This document shows positions 24,678 through 33,174 of a stretch of DNA of 64,000 nt, piece by piece. The notes below the pieces were generated by a model. That model did not search any database. It saw nothing but the letters and a program-made list of their open reading frames with translations, and was not told the origin of the DNA. Source of the stretch: Paenibacillus sinensis. Lineage in GTDB: Bacteria > Bacillota > Bacilli > Paenibacillales > Paenibacillaceae. The stretch lies in NCBI RefSeq assembly GCF_019904155.1, contig NZ_JAHCMB010000153.1:15355-79354 (forward strand). The letters run 5' to 3'. A program made the position numbers and the translations under genes. Every line of letters starts with the position of its first letter. The first letter of the stretch is position 1.

Positions 24678-25691
24678 TCAAGCCTCCTTCGCTACCTCCG
24701 TAGCCCCAATCAGCCGATCCAGATACCAGCGGGCTTTCTGCAGATCCTCGGCGCCGCCCTTCATCCGCCAGCGCCAAACGTACTTGATAATCTGGCCAGT
24801 GCTATAAGCCTCCTTGCCGGATAGCTGGGCCGTAGCCGCCTCGATCGCATCGATGCACTCAATGGCCCCGGCTGTGTAATGGGCCGGATGGTTGACGGGA
24901 TCACTGATCAGTGTCGCGGTAACGGGTACCTGCTCAGTTTCCAGCTCAGCGATATGACTCAGAAGCTCGTCCCGCTCGGCAGTCAGCCGCTCGATCTCCG
25001 CCTGAAGGTGCTCGCTGGCCTGACCGGACAAGGCCAGCGTCTCAGTAGCATGGGCTTTCCAGTGCTCGACTTCGCCATTCAGCCGCTGTGTTTCAGCAGC
25101 CAACACGCCCCGCTCCCGCGTCAACCGTGAGACCTCTTGGCTCATCTGGTCCCGATCCTTCTGCATCCCGTCGCGCTCGGCAATCAGTCTGCTGACCTCA
25201 CTCGACCGTTCAGCTTTGACCTGCTCCAGCTCCGACGTCAGCCGTTCAATCTCTCGCTCCGCTTTATCCATCAGCTCCGTCGCCGGACGCTGCTCTGTAT
25301 CCTTCTCACGCAGGGGCTTCGGCTCCTCTACCTGTCTGGGAACCTTGCCCTCCTTCGCCCATTTGTCCATGTGGTTGTAAACCGTCACCTCCGAAACGCC
25401 CTGTTCCTTGGCAATCTGTGCAAGAGTCTTGCCGGTTGCTCGCTCGGCGAAGTATTCCTCTGCTGACATCTTGAATTTGGCCATTTCGTTTAGTCCCTCC
25501 TTGGGTTTGGTCTTAATCTCAATCGGCGGTTTGAACTTCTTGTCCCGTGGTGTAGCCGGGTACTTGGCCCGGATCTCCGCCAGCTCCTCCGGTGACAGTG
25601 TATATTCAACGACTTGGCTAGGACCCGTGGCTGCCTCATGTTCAAGGTCCCGCCTTGGAATCGGTGTTCGCATACGATCACCGCTTTTCAT
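24678..25691 (-). CDS. DUF3310 protein with N-terminal HTH and long coiled coil
   Basis: 337 residues. The ATG at 25691 overlaps the previous stop as ATGA. Residues 70-120 contain a helix-turn-helix (KTLAQIAKEQGVSEVTVYNHMDKW). Residues 140-260 are a continuous heptad-like coiled coil. The C-terminus holds the DUF3310 (SaV-like) domain with VNHPAHYT..GAIECIDAIEA and the QIIKYVWRWRMKGG..DLQKARWYLDRL motif. DUF3310 is normally a short stand-alone phage protein of about 80 residues linked to nucleotide metabolism or replication, so this three-part fusion is unusual. The role is unknown. Confidence 0.8.
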   Translation of the reverse strand: MKSGDRMRTPIPRRDLEHEAATGPSQVVEYTLSPEELAEIRAKYPATPRDKKFKPPIEIKTKPKEGLNEMAKFKMSAEEYFAERATGKTLAQIAKEQGVSEVTVYNHMDKWAKEGKVPRQVEEPKPLREKDTEQRPATELMDKAEREIERLTSELEQVKAERSSEVSRLIAERDGMQKDRDQMSQEVSRLTRERGVLAAETQRLNGEVEHWKAHATETLALSGQASEHLQAEIERLTAERDELLSHIAELETEQVPVTATLISDPVNHPAHYTAGAIECIDAIEAATAQLSGKEAYSTGQIIKYVWRWRMKGGAEDLQKARWYLDRLIGATEVAKEA

Positions 25692-25957
25692 ACGGGCTTC
25701 CGCGGCAGCCACTCCGCAGCCTCCGTCTCATCGATCGTTACTGTGGCCATACCGTCCCAGGTCTCGCGGATCTCCTGCGCTTTGGCGATAACCGCTTTGG
25801 CCTGCTTCGGCTGAAGAACAATGTTCATGGCTTCCTGATAGTGCTGCTCAGCCTTGGCGTAGGCACGGGAGTGCATCCAGTTCATCCATTTCCAAAATGA
25901 CTCGTTTGTCATCGACTTCACGCGCTGGAAGGCCCGGCGCTTCTCCATCTCGTTCAT
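25688..25957 (-). CDS. Small hypothetical protein after the helicase
   Basis: 89 residues from ATG at 25957 (MNEMEKRRAFQRVKSMTNES). It overlaps both the helicase stop and the DUF3310 start by four bases. The tryptophan-rich FWKWMNWMHSRAYAKAEQHY segment is followed by a helical middle and an acidic strand. The in-frame upstream extension to 26254 is a low-quality shadow of the helicase. No family is recognised. Confidence 0.75.
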   Translation of the reverse strand: MNEMEKRRAFQRVKSMTNESFWKWMNWMHSRAYAKAEQHYQEAMNIVLQPKQAKAVIAKAQEIRETWDGMATVTIDETEAAEWLPRKPV

Positions 25958-27336
25958 GGTCTCACTCCCTCGATCCGCGCTTTCAGCGCCGTCAATAGTC
26001 GATCTTGCGTCGTGGCCTTGCTCTCCAGCGCCTCCATGACCTCTTCGTCCATGCCGCCCTGAACGACCAGGTGGTGCAGAATGACCTTTTGGGTCTGGCC
26101 TTGCCGGTGAAGACGGCCGTTGGCCTGCTGGTACAGCTCCAGGCTCCACGTAAGCCCGAACCATACAACATGATTCCCGCCGTCTTGAAGATTGAGCCCA
26201 TAGGCTGCACTGGCTGGGTGCGCCAGAAGGATATCGACCTGACCGGCATTCCAATCCAGTTGATCCTGCGGCGTCCGCAGCTCTCGCACCCGTAGGCTCG
26301 TCTTATCCAGAACACCATGTAGCCGGGTCAGATCATGTTGGAAGCTGTAAAACACCAGTGCCCGTGCTCCGTTCAGCTGCTCGATCAGCTCACTGAAAGC
26401 TTCCAGTTTGCAGTCGTGGATCTCATGGACACCGCGATCGGCGTCGTACAGAGCCCCGTTGCAAAGCTGAAGCAATTTACCGGTTAGCGCCGCCGCGCTT
26501 GTAACGCTAATCTCCGTGTCCTCGATCTCTAGCAACAGATCCCGCTCCATCCGCTTGTACTGCTCTGCCGCCTTAGCATCCAGGGCAACCGGGATCACGT
26601 TCGTAATACAATCAGGCAGCTCCAGATAATCCTCAGCCTTCATGCTGATACAAAGATCGGCAATCTTTCGGTGAATGGCATCATCCGCTCCGGGCTTCGC
26701 CATGTAGCCGTGCCCGTTATAGTTCCGCTCGAAGTACACCGTCCGGTACCCAGTGATGTTCTTCTCCAGCCGCGCGCCCTGATCCAGCAAGAACACTTGC
26801 GCCCAAAGATCGTGCAGGCCGTTCGGCGCCGGCGTTCCGGTCAGGCCGACGATCCGCTTGACGTGCGGGCGAATCCAGGTCAAGGCTTTGAAGCGCTGAG
26901 CCTGATGCGACTTGAAGCTGCTCAGCTCGTCGATCACCACCATGTCAAACGGCCAGGCATTCCGGTAATATTCAACCAGCCACTTCACGTTTTCGCGGTT
27001 AATCACCCAGATATCACCCGGTGTATTCAGCGCCTTGATCCGCTTCTGGGTACTCCCCAGCACCGGCACGATCCGCAGATGCTGAAGGTGCTGCCACTTG
27101 GCTGCCTCCGTCGTCCAGGTCAGCTCCGCGACCTTCTTGGGCGCGATGACAAGGCAGCGCCGGACAGCAAACCGGTTGTATTTGAGATCGTTGACCGCCG
27201 TCAGCGTGATAACCGTCTTGCCAAGACCCAGTCCGAGAAATAACCCCAGCGCCTCATCAGTCAGCAACCGATTGATACAGTACCGCTGATAATCCCACGG
27301 CTTGAACTGATGCCGGGGCTTTGCCTGCGCGCTCAT
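25954..27336 (-). CDS. SNF2-type DEAD-like helicase
   Basis: 460 residues. Motif I is GLGLGKT (35-41), motif II VVIDELSSFK, motif III LTGTPAPNG. The C-terminal helicase half contains VFYSFQHDLTRLH and QANGRLHRQGQTQKVILHHLV, the motif V/VI region of SNF2-like proteins. Compact SNF2 helicases of this size are common in Siphovirus and Myovirus replication modules, next to a VRR-NUC nuclease, as here. It probably remodels or unwinds DNA during phage replication or recombination. Confidence 0.9.
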   Translation of the reverse strand: MSAQAKPRHQFKPWDYQRYCINRLLTDEALGLFLGLGLGKTVITLTAVNDLKYNRFAVRRCLVIAPKKVAELTWTTEAAKWQHLQHLRIVPVLGSTQKRIKALNTPGDIWVINRENVKWLVEYYRNAWPFDMVVIDELSSFKSHQAQRFKALTWIRPHVKRIVGLTGTPAPNGLHDLWAQVFLLDQGARLEKNITGYRTVYFERNYNGHGYMAKPGADDAIHRKIADLCISMKAEDYLELPDCITNVIPVALDAKAAEQYKRMERDLLLEIEDTEISVTSAAALTGKLLQLCNGALYDADRGVHEIHDCKLEAFSELIEQLNGARALVFYSFQHDLTRLHGVLDKTSLRVRELRTPQDQLDWNAGQVDILLAHPASAAYGLNLQDGGNHVVWFGLTWSLELYQQANGRLHRQGQTQKVILHHLVVQGGMDEEVMEALESKATTQDRLLTALKARIEGVRP

Positions 27337-27614
27337 GACCCACTCGCTTCCAGCAGGAAGGCATCAACTTGTGCCTTACTATCGATCACCTGCACCGGGC
27401 AGCCCAGGTTTTGAAGAATGCGGTGCTGCGCCAGTTGAAGCTTGGTCGGTTTCTGGCCGGGCGCTTTCAACTCGATAAACCGAACCGTGCCACCGGGCAG
27501 AATCACAATACGGTCCGGCACTCCGTTGTTCCCGGGGCTCGTCCACTTGTAAGCTCGGCCTCCCGCCTCCCTGACACGGTCCCGCAGATAGGTCTCTATG
27601 TCTCGCTCTCTCAA
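27333..27614 (-). CDS. VRR-NUC domain nuclease
   Basis: 93 residues, a stand-alone VRR-NUC (PD-(D/E)xK superfamily). The catalytic set is GVPDRIVI (D34) and FIELKAPGQKPTKLQ (E48, K50). Proteins of this size resolve or cut branched DNA and usually go with an SNF2 helicase. Both ends overlap neighbouring genes by four bases. Confidence 0.9.
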   Translation of the reverse strand: MRERDIETYLRDRVREAGGRAYKWTSPGNNGVPDRIVILPGGTVRFIELKAPGQKPTKLQLAQHRILQNLGCPVQVIDSKAQVDAFLLEASGS

Positions 27615-27904
27615 TCGCTCAGCCCCTTCGCGATTCGATATTCAACGATCAGCGTCAGAACTGCGTCCTTGAGCCTGCTTCGCAATTGGTCAATCCAGAT
27701 ACTCCGTCCGGACACTCGTTCAAAGGTGAAGCGGAACTGCACACCTTCGTAGCCTGACCAGAAATACTTAAGCGCAAGTCCTGCTGTCGAACTTAGCGGG
27801 CTCTTCGGCGAATAGACATCGTTAACGGCATTGCTACTATGGATGATTGCTACAAGCTCTGGGCTTGATTTTATAAAGGTCGCAACTTCGGATGTAGTCT
27901 TCAC
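27611..27904 (-). CDS. Hypothetical protein upstream of VRR-NUC
   Basis: 97 residues from GTG at 27904, which has GAGG nine bases upstream. It begins VKTTSEVATFIKSSPELVAI and ends with a basic helical region. No recognised domain. It is the first gene after the heptamer cluster, so it may head the helicase-nuclease transcription unit. Confidence 0.65.
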   Translation of the reverse strand: MKTTSEVATFIKSSPELVAIIHSSNAVNDVYSPKSPLSSTAGLALKYFWSGYEGVQFRFTFERVSGRSIWIDQLRSRLKDAVLTLIVEYRIAKGLSD

Positions 27905-28042
27905 TTGACAACCCTCCTCATGATGTGTTACGCGTGCGCGCCTCATGTGCGCATACACTTTCTAGTAATCAGGCGTATTAGGCGTAATATGTGTGTACCT
28001 AATTTCTATAATTCTTTTATTTCTTCTTTAGATAGATTTAAG

Positions 28043-28198
28043 TGTCCAAAGTGTCCAATAATAATAGAAAGTATTGATTTTATGCGGTTTTTCGCTTGGA
28101 CAGATACTTGGACACTGGCTTGGACAGTTTAAAATCTGTCCAACAGCCATTTTGGACACTTAGCAATCTGTCCAAGGGTCAACTGTCCAACTGTCCAA
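28043..28198. repeat. Ten-copy TGTCCAA/TTGGACA heptamer cluster, candidate phage origin
   Basis: Exact TGTCCAA occurs at 28043, 28052, 28137, 28169, 28184 and 28192, and its complement TTGGACA at 28096, 28108, 28120 and 28152. Ten exact copies lie in 156 bases, several spaced 12, 15 or 17 bases. The flank at 27960-28080 is AT-rich. The cluster lies directly after the VirE-type primase gene and before the helicase genes, where phage replication origins often sit. Binding protein unknown; a regulatory operator array is the main alternative. Confidence 0.65.
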
Positions 28199-28199
28199 G

Positions 28200-30608
28200 C
28201 TACTTTTTGCGGAATCCGCGTTGCCAGTTGTAGGGGCCGAACCAGCCTTTGTACTCTTCCCATCCAGCTAAGGAAGATAAAATACCATTGATCTCCCGGG
28301 TATCCATCTGCTTCATGAACTTGATGTCGCTGCGGAAGCATTCGCACCACACCTCGGCGGCGCATATCCGGTCCCGGGCGACTGCCTGCCCTTCGTGGGG
28401 TTTCCCGAATTCGCCGCCCCAGTACATCAGCCTTGTCGGCAAATCGCGCTTCTGCCAGTCTACAGGCACCGGGCGATCCACAAATGCTCGGATAATGCCC
28501 TCCTTGGCATTCGACTCCCTGTGCGCCTCCTGCTGCTCCTTTGCCTGCTCCTCGATCTCTCCGGACAAAAACAGGGGCTCACCGAGCCGCCAGCGCATGA
28601 CAGCCTCCGCATATATCTGATCCACTTCGTTCTCCAGATCGTGGAAGACGCTCTTTACCGGCGCGATCTGACCAACGTCCACCGGCCAGAACCGTCGATT
28701 CCCCGTCCGATCTCGAAGAAACTCAGAATCGTTGGTCGTCCCGAAAAAGACGCATCGGCGCGGATACGGCATCGTCCGCTTCCCGTAAGCCTCCCGGAAG
28801 ATATCTTCTGTCCGGCTCAGAAACTGCTTAACTGCGTTGCTCTCCGACTTACTCATGCCTGTCAGTTCACCGACTTCATTGATCCAAACACCTTGAATCA
28901 TTTCACAGGCCTCTTTCCCCTCGAAGGTCGTCAGACTGTCAGAATACCAGCGCCGGCCGAGTATTCGCAGGAAGGTGCTCTTCCCCAGCCCCTGCTTCCC
29001 GGCCAAGATCGGCATGTAATCATATTTGCACCCAGGTGTCATTGCGCGGGCTACTGCCGCCGTAATGGACTTGCGTGAAACTGCACGCGTATAAGGTGTA
29101 TCCGCCGCGCCCAAGTAGTCTGTCAGCAGGGTGTCCAGCCGGCGTATTCCATCCCACTCCAGTCCCTCCAGGTATTGGCGGACATCATTAAACCGATGCC
29201 TGTGGCTGATCAGCGTCAGCGCGTGATTCATTTTAGCCTCTACAGCAATGCCGTAGACCTTCTCGGTATAGTGATAAATGCCAGCATCATCCGAGGTGCC
29301 CCATGGCCGCCGATCCTGTCGAGGGTCCCAAGGAAGCGGCCCCAGGACAAGGCCCCGATTGGCGAATTCGTCGAAAGCAATCTTCCCGCGTAGCCGTGGA
29401 TCATACTCCAGCACAACGAGTAAATTGTCCACGGTCTTCATATAGATGCCGTTGCTGTTCATTTCCAACTTGGACATCCAGCTCGTGTCCTCCATTGCGG
29501 CGGCCGGCTGACCTAGCACTGACTCCACCGCGGCGAACTCGCTCACTGCCCGCTCGTATCGTTCCTGCTTCAAAAGCCCCGCCACCGGCTCCAGTTCCAT
29601 GGCGAACGCCGTCATAGCCGTATAGCTCGGCAGCTTATTGGTCGGTGTCCCCGGCTTGGCTTCGTCATCCTGTGCGCCGAACCGATGCAGCCGAACTAGG
29701 TCGAAGCTATTGACCAGTCGGCCGCTGCACGGATCGGTTGCATGGTGCGAGTAAAGGAACTGGCCATCATCGTATACAACGGCACCGCCGACCGTAGAAC
29801 CGCCAGCGAAGGTCAAACGGCCGCTGCCGTCTGTCGTCTCCAGGTACACACCCGGCAGAAACGTCTCGATCGCCTGGTGAATGTCATACGTCCGGCAGAA
29901 CGCCCCCACGATGCCAGGCTTGGCCGTCGGGTCCCCCTGCTTGGCCGCCAGCTTGACGTGCGCCTCACTGGCTCCAGGGACCTGCGGCCACTCCTGGATA
30001 TTGCGCCAGTCCGTATACATGCCAAGCAAGCCGTCAGCCGATACGAAGGGCTTGTCCCCGAACGCGAACACATACTGGCTGTCAGCCGAGCAGCTCGGCC
30101 AGTACATAAGCCGTGAAGCCTCGAAGGTTGTCGGGTCACACAGCTCCATGCCGATGATCTGCCCGAGCTTCCGCGCCATCGGCTCATATTCATCCGGAAG
30201 CAAGCTCCGGTCTACCGGCACCAGCACGCGCAGCCGCGGCTTGGCCTCATGGTGCTTCCGCGTCGAATACACCGCGTAGGCACAGCCAAGCCCCTCGAGG
30301 CGACGCAGCACATCCGCCGTACCGCCGGGAGGAATATTGTCCAGGTCGAGCGTAAGGACGTCACGACGCAGCACCGCTGCTGCCTTCCGGCGTCCGCCTT
30401 CAAGCTCACCGGCAACGAAGCCGCCGACATCCTTCAGGTCGTCCTGCTGGCTCTTGGGAAAGGCCAGATACTGCGCCAGCGTCTCGGTACCGCGCGCGGC
30501 CACATGCAGCCGCTCTACCAGCTCCGACCACATCAGCGTTTGCGCTGGCCAGTGTGTTGCCCGGCGGCTGCCGGCTGTTGATAGGATTATCTGTCTGTCA
30601 AATTTCAC
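28200..30608 (-). CDS. VirE-type primase/helicase
   Basis: 802 residues. The N-terminal 200 residues resemble an archaeo-eukaryotic primase-polymerase (VLTLDLDN near residue 88; STRKH..KPRLRVLVPVDR near 115-133). The C-terminal half is a virulence-associated E superfamily 3-like ATPase with Walker A AGKQGLGKST, WINEVGEL and RRCVFFGTTN motifs. It should prime and unwind the phage origin. The lysine-rich C-terminus ends at the heptamer cluster, supporting an origin there. Confidence 0.9.
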   Translation of the reverse strand: MKFDRQIILSTAGSRRATHWPAQTLMWSELVERLHVAARGTETLAQYLAFPKSQQDDLKDVGGFVAGELEGGRRKAAAVLRRDVLTLDLDNIPPGGTADVLRRLEGLGCAYAVYSTRKHHEAKPRLRVLVPVDRSLLPDEYEPMARKLGQIIGMELCDPTTFEASRLMYWPSCSADSQYVFAFGDKPFVSADGLLGMYTDWRNIQEWPQVPGASEAHVKLAAKQGDPTAKPGIVGAFCRTYDIHQAIETFLPGVYLETTDGSGRLTFAGGSTVGGAVVYDDGQFLYSHHATDPCSGRLVNSFDLVRLHRFGAQDDEAKPGTPTNKLPSYTAMTAFAMELEPVAGLLKQERYERAVSEFAAVESVLGQPAAAMEDTSWMSKLEMNSNGIYMKTVDNLLVVLEYDPRLRGKIAFDEFANRGLVLGPLPWDPRQDRRPWGTSDDAGIYHYTEKVYGIAVEAKMNHALTLISHRHRFNDVRQYLEGLEWDGIRRLDTLLTDYLGAADTPYTRAVSRKSITAAVARAMTPGCKYDYMPILAGKQGLGKSTFLRILGRRWYSDSLTTFEGKEACEMIQGVWINEVGELTGMSKSESNAVKQFLSRTEDIFREAYGKRTMPYPRRCVFFGTTNDSEFLRDRTGNRRFWPVDVGQIAPVKSVFHDLENEVDQIYAEAVMRWRLGEPLFLSGEIEEQAKEQQEAHRESNAKEGIIRAFVDRPVPVDWQKRDLPTRLMYWGGEFGKPHEGQAVARDRICAAEVWCECFRSDIKFMKQMDTREINGILSSLAGWEEYKGWFGPYNWQRGFRKK

Positions 30609-30628
30609 AGGGCATACCGCCTTTAGTG

Positions 30629-31078
30629 TTAATCAAAATCAAGTTCAATGACTGGTAGATCCGTAAGGTGTATCCGCTGGTAATCCGGGATCTGATACAG
30701 TTCCACTTCTCCGCGGTTCCGCTGAAAGGGTACGGAATGAACAATCGTCAGTACACCGCCGGACACCTTCATGGATGAGATATACCGACCCTTCAGTCGA
30801 CGAAGCATTCCGCGCAGCAGCTCGTAATCGATCACGATCTCACCGCCGGTCCACCAGACACTGGACAGCCGAACGATAGCAGGTGATCCTTTGACATCTT
30901 TATTAATAGAAAGGAGCTGCCGGAGCAAACCATCCCGGTAAGCCTCACTGGCATTTGCCTTGAACGCAACGTCGCGCTGCTTGCGTATTTTCGCCCGCTC
31001 GGCGGAAAGCGCCTTGTTTGACCGCTTTTTCGCCGCCTGGCTAAGAGCTTTTTCTTCTGTTGTCAGAGCGCGGATCAT
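30629..31078 (-). CDS. Hypothetical protein upstream of the primase
   Basis: 149 residues. A basic helical N-terminus (EKALSQAAKKRSNKALSAERAKIRKQRD) precedes a beta-rich C-terminal half ending VIELDFD. Its ATG overlaps the stop of the zinc-ribbon micro-gene (ATGA). No family is recognised. The acidic terminal tail is reminiscent of SSB-like interaction tails, which is only a suggestion. Confidence 0.7.
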   Translation of the reverse strand: MIRALTTEEKALSQAAKKRSNKALSAERAKIRKQRDVAFKANASEAYRDGLLRQLLSINKDVKGSPAIVRLSSVWWTGGEIVIDYELLRGMLRRLKGRYISSMKVSGGVLTIVHSVPFQRNRGEVELYQIPDYQRIHLTDLPVIELDFD

Positions 31079-31230
31079 GGGCAGACCCTCTCAAACATCT
31101 CCAGTTCGATCGGCTTACTGTACCCACTGCCACACGAAGGGCAAAGCGGCTCCGGAATCTCGTCATCATCGGGTTGTTCCAGAGCATAACGCCGGCCGCA
31201 ATCGTCACATTCAAAAGCTTCCCACTTCAT
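31075..31230 (-). CDS. Zinc-ribbon micro-protein
   Basis: 51 residues from ATG at 31230 with AAGGAGG eight bases upstream. Two CxxC pairs (C8/C11 in ECDDCG and C30/C33 in CPSCG) form a typical zinc ribbon, with an acidic loop between. It overlaps both neighbouring genes. It probably binds nucleic acid or a phage replication protein; no specific role can be given. Confidence 0.85.
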   Translation of the reverse strand: MKWEAFECDDCGRRYALEQPDDDEIPEPLCPSCGSGYSKPIELEMFERVCP

Positions 31231-31699
31231 CTGCTTTCCTCCTTAAAAGGGCCTGCTTCCCGAGCCTGCCGCTCTCCGATCGGCTCATCGGCGGCTCTGT
31301 CGCTGCCCGCTCATAGCTCCAACCTTGTTCCCGGACCCGCTCCCGGAAGAGCACAGCGGGAATCCCGTTTCGCGCTGCTGTCTCGATCCACTCCAGAGGG
31401 TACTTGCGCCGCACCTCCCGGCCACGCCGAAGAGACTCTTCCACTGGCACCATCCGCTCCGTCGCTGCTCGCTCAGGAGACCAGCCGACGGATAATCGAC
31501 GATAAAAGGCTGTAGCGGTTATTCCATTCCGGTCAGCGACAGCCCTCCACTCGCTGCGGTCCGCTTGCTGCCGCACCGGCTGCGTGCAGGCGCGCTCCGT
31601 GTCCCAACCATAGATCCTTACTCGCTGCTCAAGCGTCGCGGCACAGATCCCGTTTGCCGCTGCCCGGTCGTAGTCCCCGGGCGTGATGTAGAGCCCCAT
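31211..31699 (-). CDS. Protein with three tandem HTH-like repeats
   Basis: 162 residues. Three repeats of about 33 residues share the pattern A..NGI.A..F..R....GW..ERA.T.P, centred on NGI at 16-18, 58-60 and 111-113. Each resembles a resolvase-type helix-turn-helix unit as found in small Gram-positive phage proteins. This suggests a DNA-binding protein recognising a repeated site. AAGGAGG stands 11 bases before the ATG at 31699. Its targets are unknown; the direct repeats elsewhere in the prophage are candidates. Confidence 0.75.
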   Translation of the reverse strand: MGLYITPGDYDRAAANGICAATLEQRVRIYGWDTERACTQPVRQQADRSEWRAVADRNGITATAFYRRLSVGWSPERAATERMVPVEESLRRGREVRRKYPLEWIETAARNGIPAVLFRERVREQGWSYERAATEPPMSRSESGRLGKQALLRRKADEVGSF

Positions 31700-31821
31700 T
31701 TACGATGTCGCCTCCTTGGCGGCGAGGAAGGGAGCGTCAGATAGACCTCTCCGATCACTCGTCCGCTGTCGTCTGTGATAATGTCCCAAGGGATATCGCT
31801 AAAGAACGGATCGTCAGTCAC
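31618..31821 (-). CDS. Possible small protein overlapping the repeat protein gene
   Basis: 67 residues from GTG at 31821, which overlaps the stop of the MazG-like gene by four bases. The first 35 residues (TDDPFFSDIPWDIITDDSG) look protein-like. The remainder overlaps the next gene in another frame and is of poor composition. It is either a real short gene or a gene whose end was replaced. Confidence 0.45.
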   Translation of the reverse strand: MTDDPFFSDIPWDIITDDSGRVIGEVYLTLPSSPPRRRHRKWGSTSRPGTTTGQRQTGSVPRRLSSE

Positions 31822-32432
31822 AATACTTTCCCACCGTGCCGCAGCGGCCGCGTGGCGTTGTAGGCCATCTTCTCGGCGATCGCCCGCTCCAGGTCGATGT
31901 CATACCGCCCGCAGGCGTCCATGACTCGGATCACGATGTCTGCCAGTTCGGACGGGATGCCGACAGGCTTCCAGTAAACCGACTTCTGTCTGACATGCGT
32001 AACCAGTAACCCGTCCTCCGTCTTCTCCTCGTAGCGGAAATCTGCCGGCTGCATGCCTGACCGATAATCTTCCAGCGCCTCCGATGCTTCGCTGTGGATC
32101 AACGCGATAATCTCCCCAAAACTGCGGTCCTCGTCCCACCAGCCTTTGCTGACGGCGTTATTGTGTGCTTCCTTGACCAAATCGTTAATGGCCTGACCTC
32201 GCTTCAGAACAACCGGATTGCAGTCGTCCCAATGCCCGTTGCGCTTCATGATCTCGACAACCTCGCCGGCATACGGCTCATCCAGATTCACGATGGCGTA
32301 CTGGTTAATCGACTTACCCTGCTTCTCACGTTCGGCATTGACCAGGTTGAGCAGGCCGTACATCTTCTGCATCTGCTCCTCCGGCAGCTTGTCAATATCT
32401 TCGATTTTCACAACTACATGCGTATATCTCAC
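31818..32432 (-). CDS. MazG-like nucleotide pyrophosphohydrolase domain protein
   Basis: 204 residues from GTG at 32432, with GGAGG nine bases upstream. Residues 1-80 hold an extra N-terminal segment (YTHVVVKIEDIDKLPEEQ). The C-terminal half carries MazG-like metal helices (SFGEIIALIHSEASEALEDY and SELADIVIRVMD). Phage MazG-like enzymes hydrolyse nucleoside triphosphates or alarmones and can modulate host stress signalling. The exact substrate cannot be read from sequence. Confidence 0.8.
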   Translation of the reverse strand: MRYTHVVVKIEDIDKLPEEQMQKMYGLLNLVNAEREKQGKSINQYAIVNLDEPYAGEVVEIMKRNGHWDDCNPVVLKRGQAINDLVKEAHNNAVSKGWWDEDRSFGEIIALIHSEASEALEDYRSGMQPADFRYEEKTEDGLLVTHVRQKSVYWKPVGIPSELADIVIRVMDACGRYDIDLERAIAEKMAYNATRPLRHGGKVL

Positions 32433-32433
32433 A

Positions 32434-32739
32434 TCAATTCGCCTCCAATTTTCGTTTGTAGCTATTCCGGTAATATTCGAGCAGCCCCGCCTTCTTGAGC
32501 GAAGCATATTTGACTCGGCAGACATGCTCTGTCTTTCCAAGCGCAAAAGAAATAGTTCGGGCATCATCGATGCCGTAAAAGGTGCAAAGGTACTCAAGAT
32601 CATCCTGGCTAAAGGGCTTCCCATGACTAAAGTGAAAGTCTGGATGATATTGCATTCGACCTCCACAGTCATAGGTTATGCCATCAATCGCGTCATCCGG
32701 ATGCGGAGCCAGCGCCCCGCGTATAAATCGCTGACCCAC
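32434..32739 (-). CDS. Hypothetical protein with an HTH-like C-terminal half
   Basis: 101 residues from GTG at 32739 with GAGGAG eight bases upstream. FSQDDLEYLCTFYGIDDART is followed by SFALGKTEHVCRVKYASLKK, a SANT/HTH-like pattern used by small phage regulators to bind DNA. It lies directly upstream of the MazG-like gene. No precise family assignment. Confidence 0.7.
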   Translation of the reverse strand: MGQRFIRGALAPHPDDAIDGITYDCGGRMQYHPDFHFSHGKPFSQDDLEYLCTFYGIDDARTISFALGKTEHVCRVKYASLKKAGLLEYYRNSYKRKLEAN

Positions 32740-32754
32740 GAAGATCACTCCTCA

Positions 32755-33162
32755 TCACACTAACTTCGCACTTCTCCAAAAGCCTTTGTTTCCCCGATTC
32801 TCAAATTGCTTCTGGGCCATCAGGGCCCAATATTGATCGGGTCCGAACCTCTGCTTAATTCGTTCCCTTTCCCGTAGCAGGTCCCGGAACAGCGAATCCA
32901 ACTCTGTCTCCGGGTAATACCAGCGCGGCCAACCTTCTCCCGTGGTGTGCCGGTTAATCTGCTTCCGCCCAATGTCTATGTTGTATCGGTACTTGTACTG
33001 CTTCTTCCCCCGGTGATCTCCTATTCGAATGCTATTGGCCACGCCATAATCCAGCTTCAAATAGACACTGCTCGTCGTGACGCTGTCATATCGCTGTACG
33101 ATAAAACCCTCACGCTTTAGTCGTTCAATCAGCTCAGCAGCGATAAGGTCGGTCTGCTGCAT
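32755..33162 (-). CDS. Hypothetical protein in the replication module
   Basis: 135 residues with a mixed alpha/beta N-terminal half (IAAELIERLKREGFIVQRYD..SSVYLKLDYG) and a basic C-terminus. The SVYLKLDYGVANSIRIGDH segment with many basic residues recalls small proteins encoded beside phage replication genes. No function assigned. Confidence 0.7.
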   Translation of the reverse strand: MQQTDLIAAELIERLKREGFIVQRYDSVTTSSVYLKLDYGVANSIRIGDHRGKKQYKYRYNIDIGRKQINRHTTGEGWPRWYYPETELDSLFRDLLRERERIKQRFGPDQYWALMAQKQFENRGNKGFWRSAKLV

Positions 33163-33174
33163 ACCTAAATCACC

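Noticed and set aside
28043..28198. CRISPR array
   Set aside because: The repeats are only seven bases, on both strands, with short variable gaps and no Cas genes. No CRISPR-like spacing occurs elsewhere in the window.
28129..28365. Minus-strand frame over the heptamer array
   Set aside because: It is a shadow of the primase 3' end running into the repeats; no ribosome binding site.
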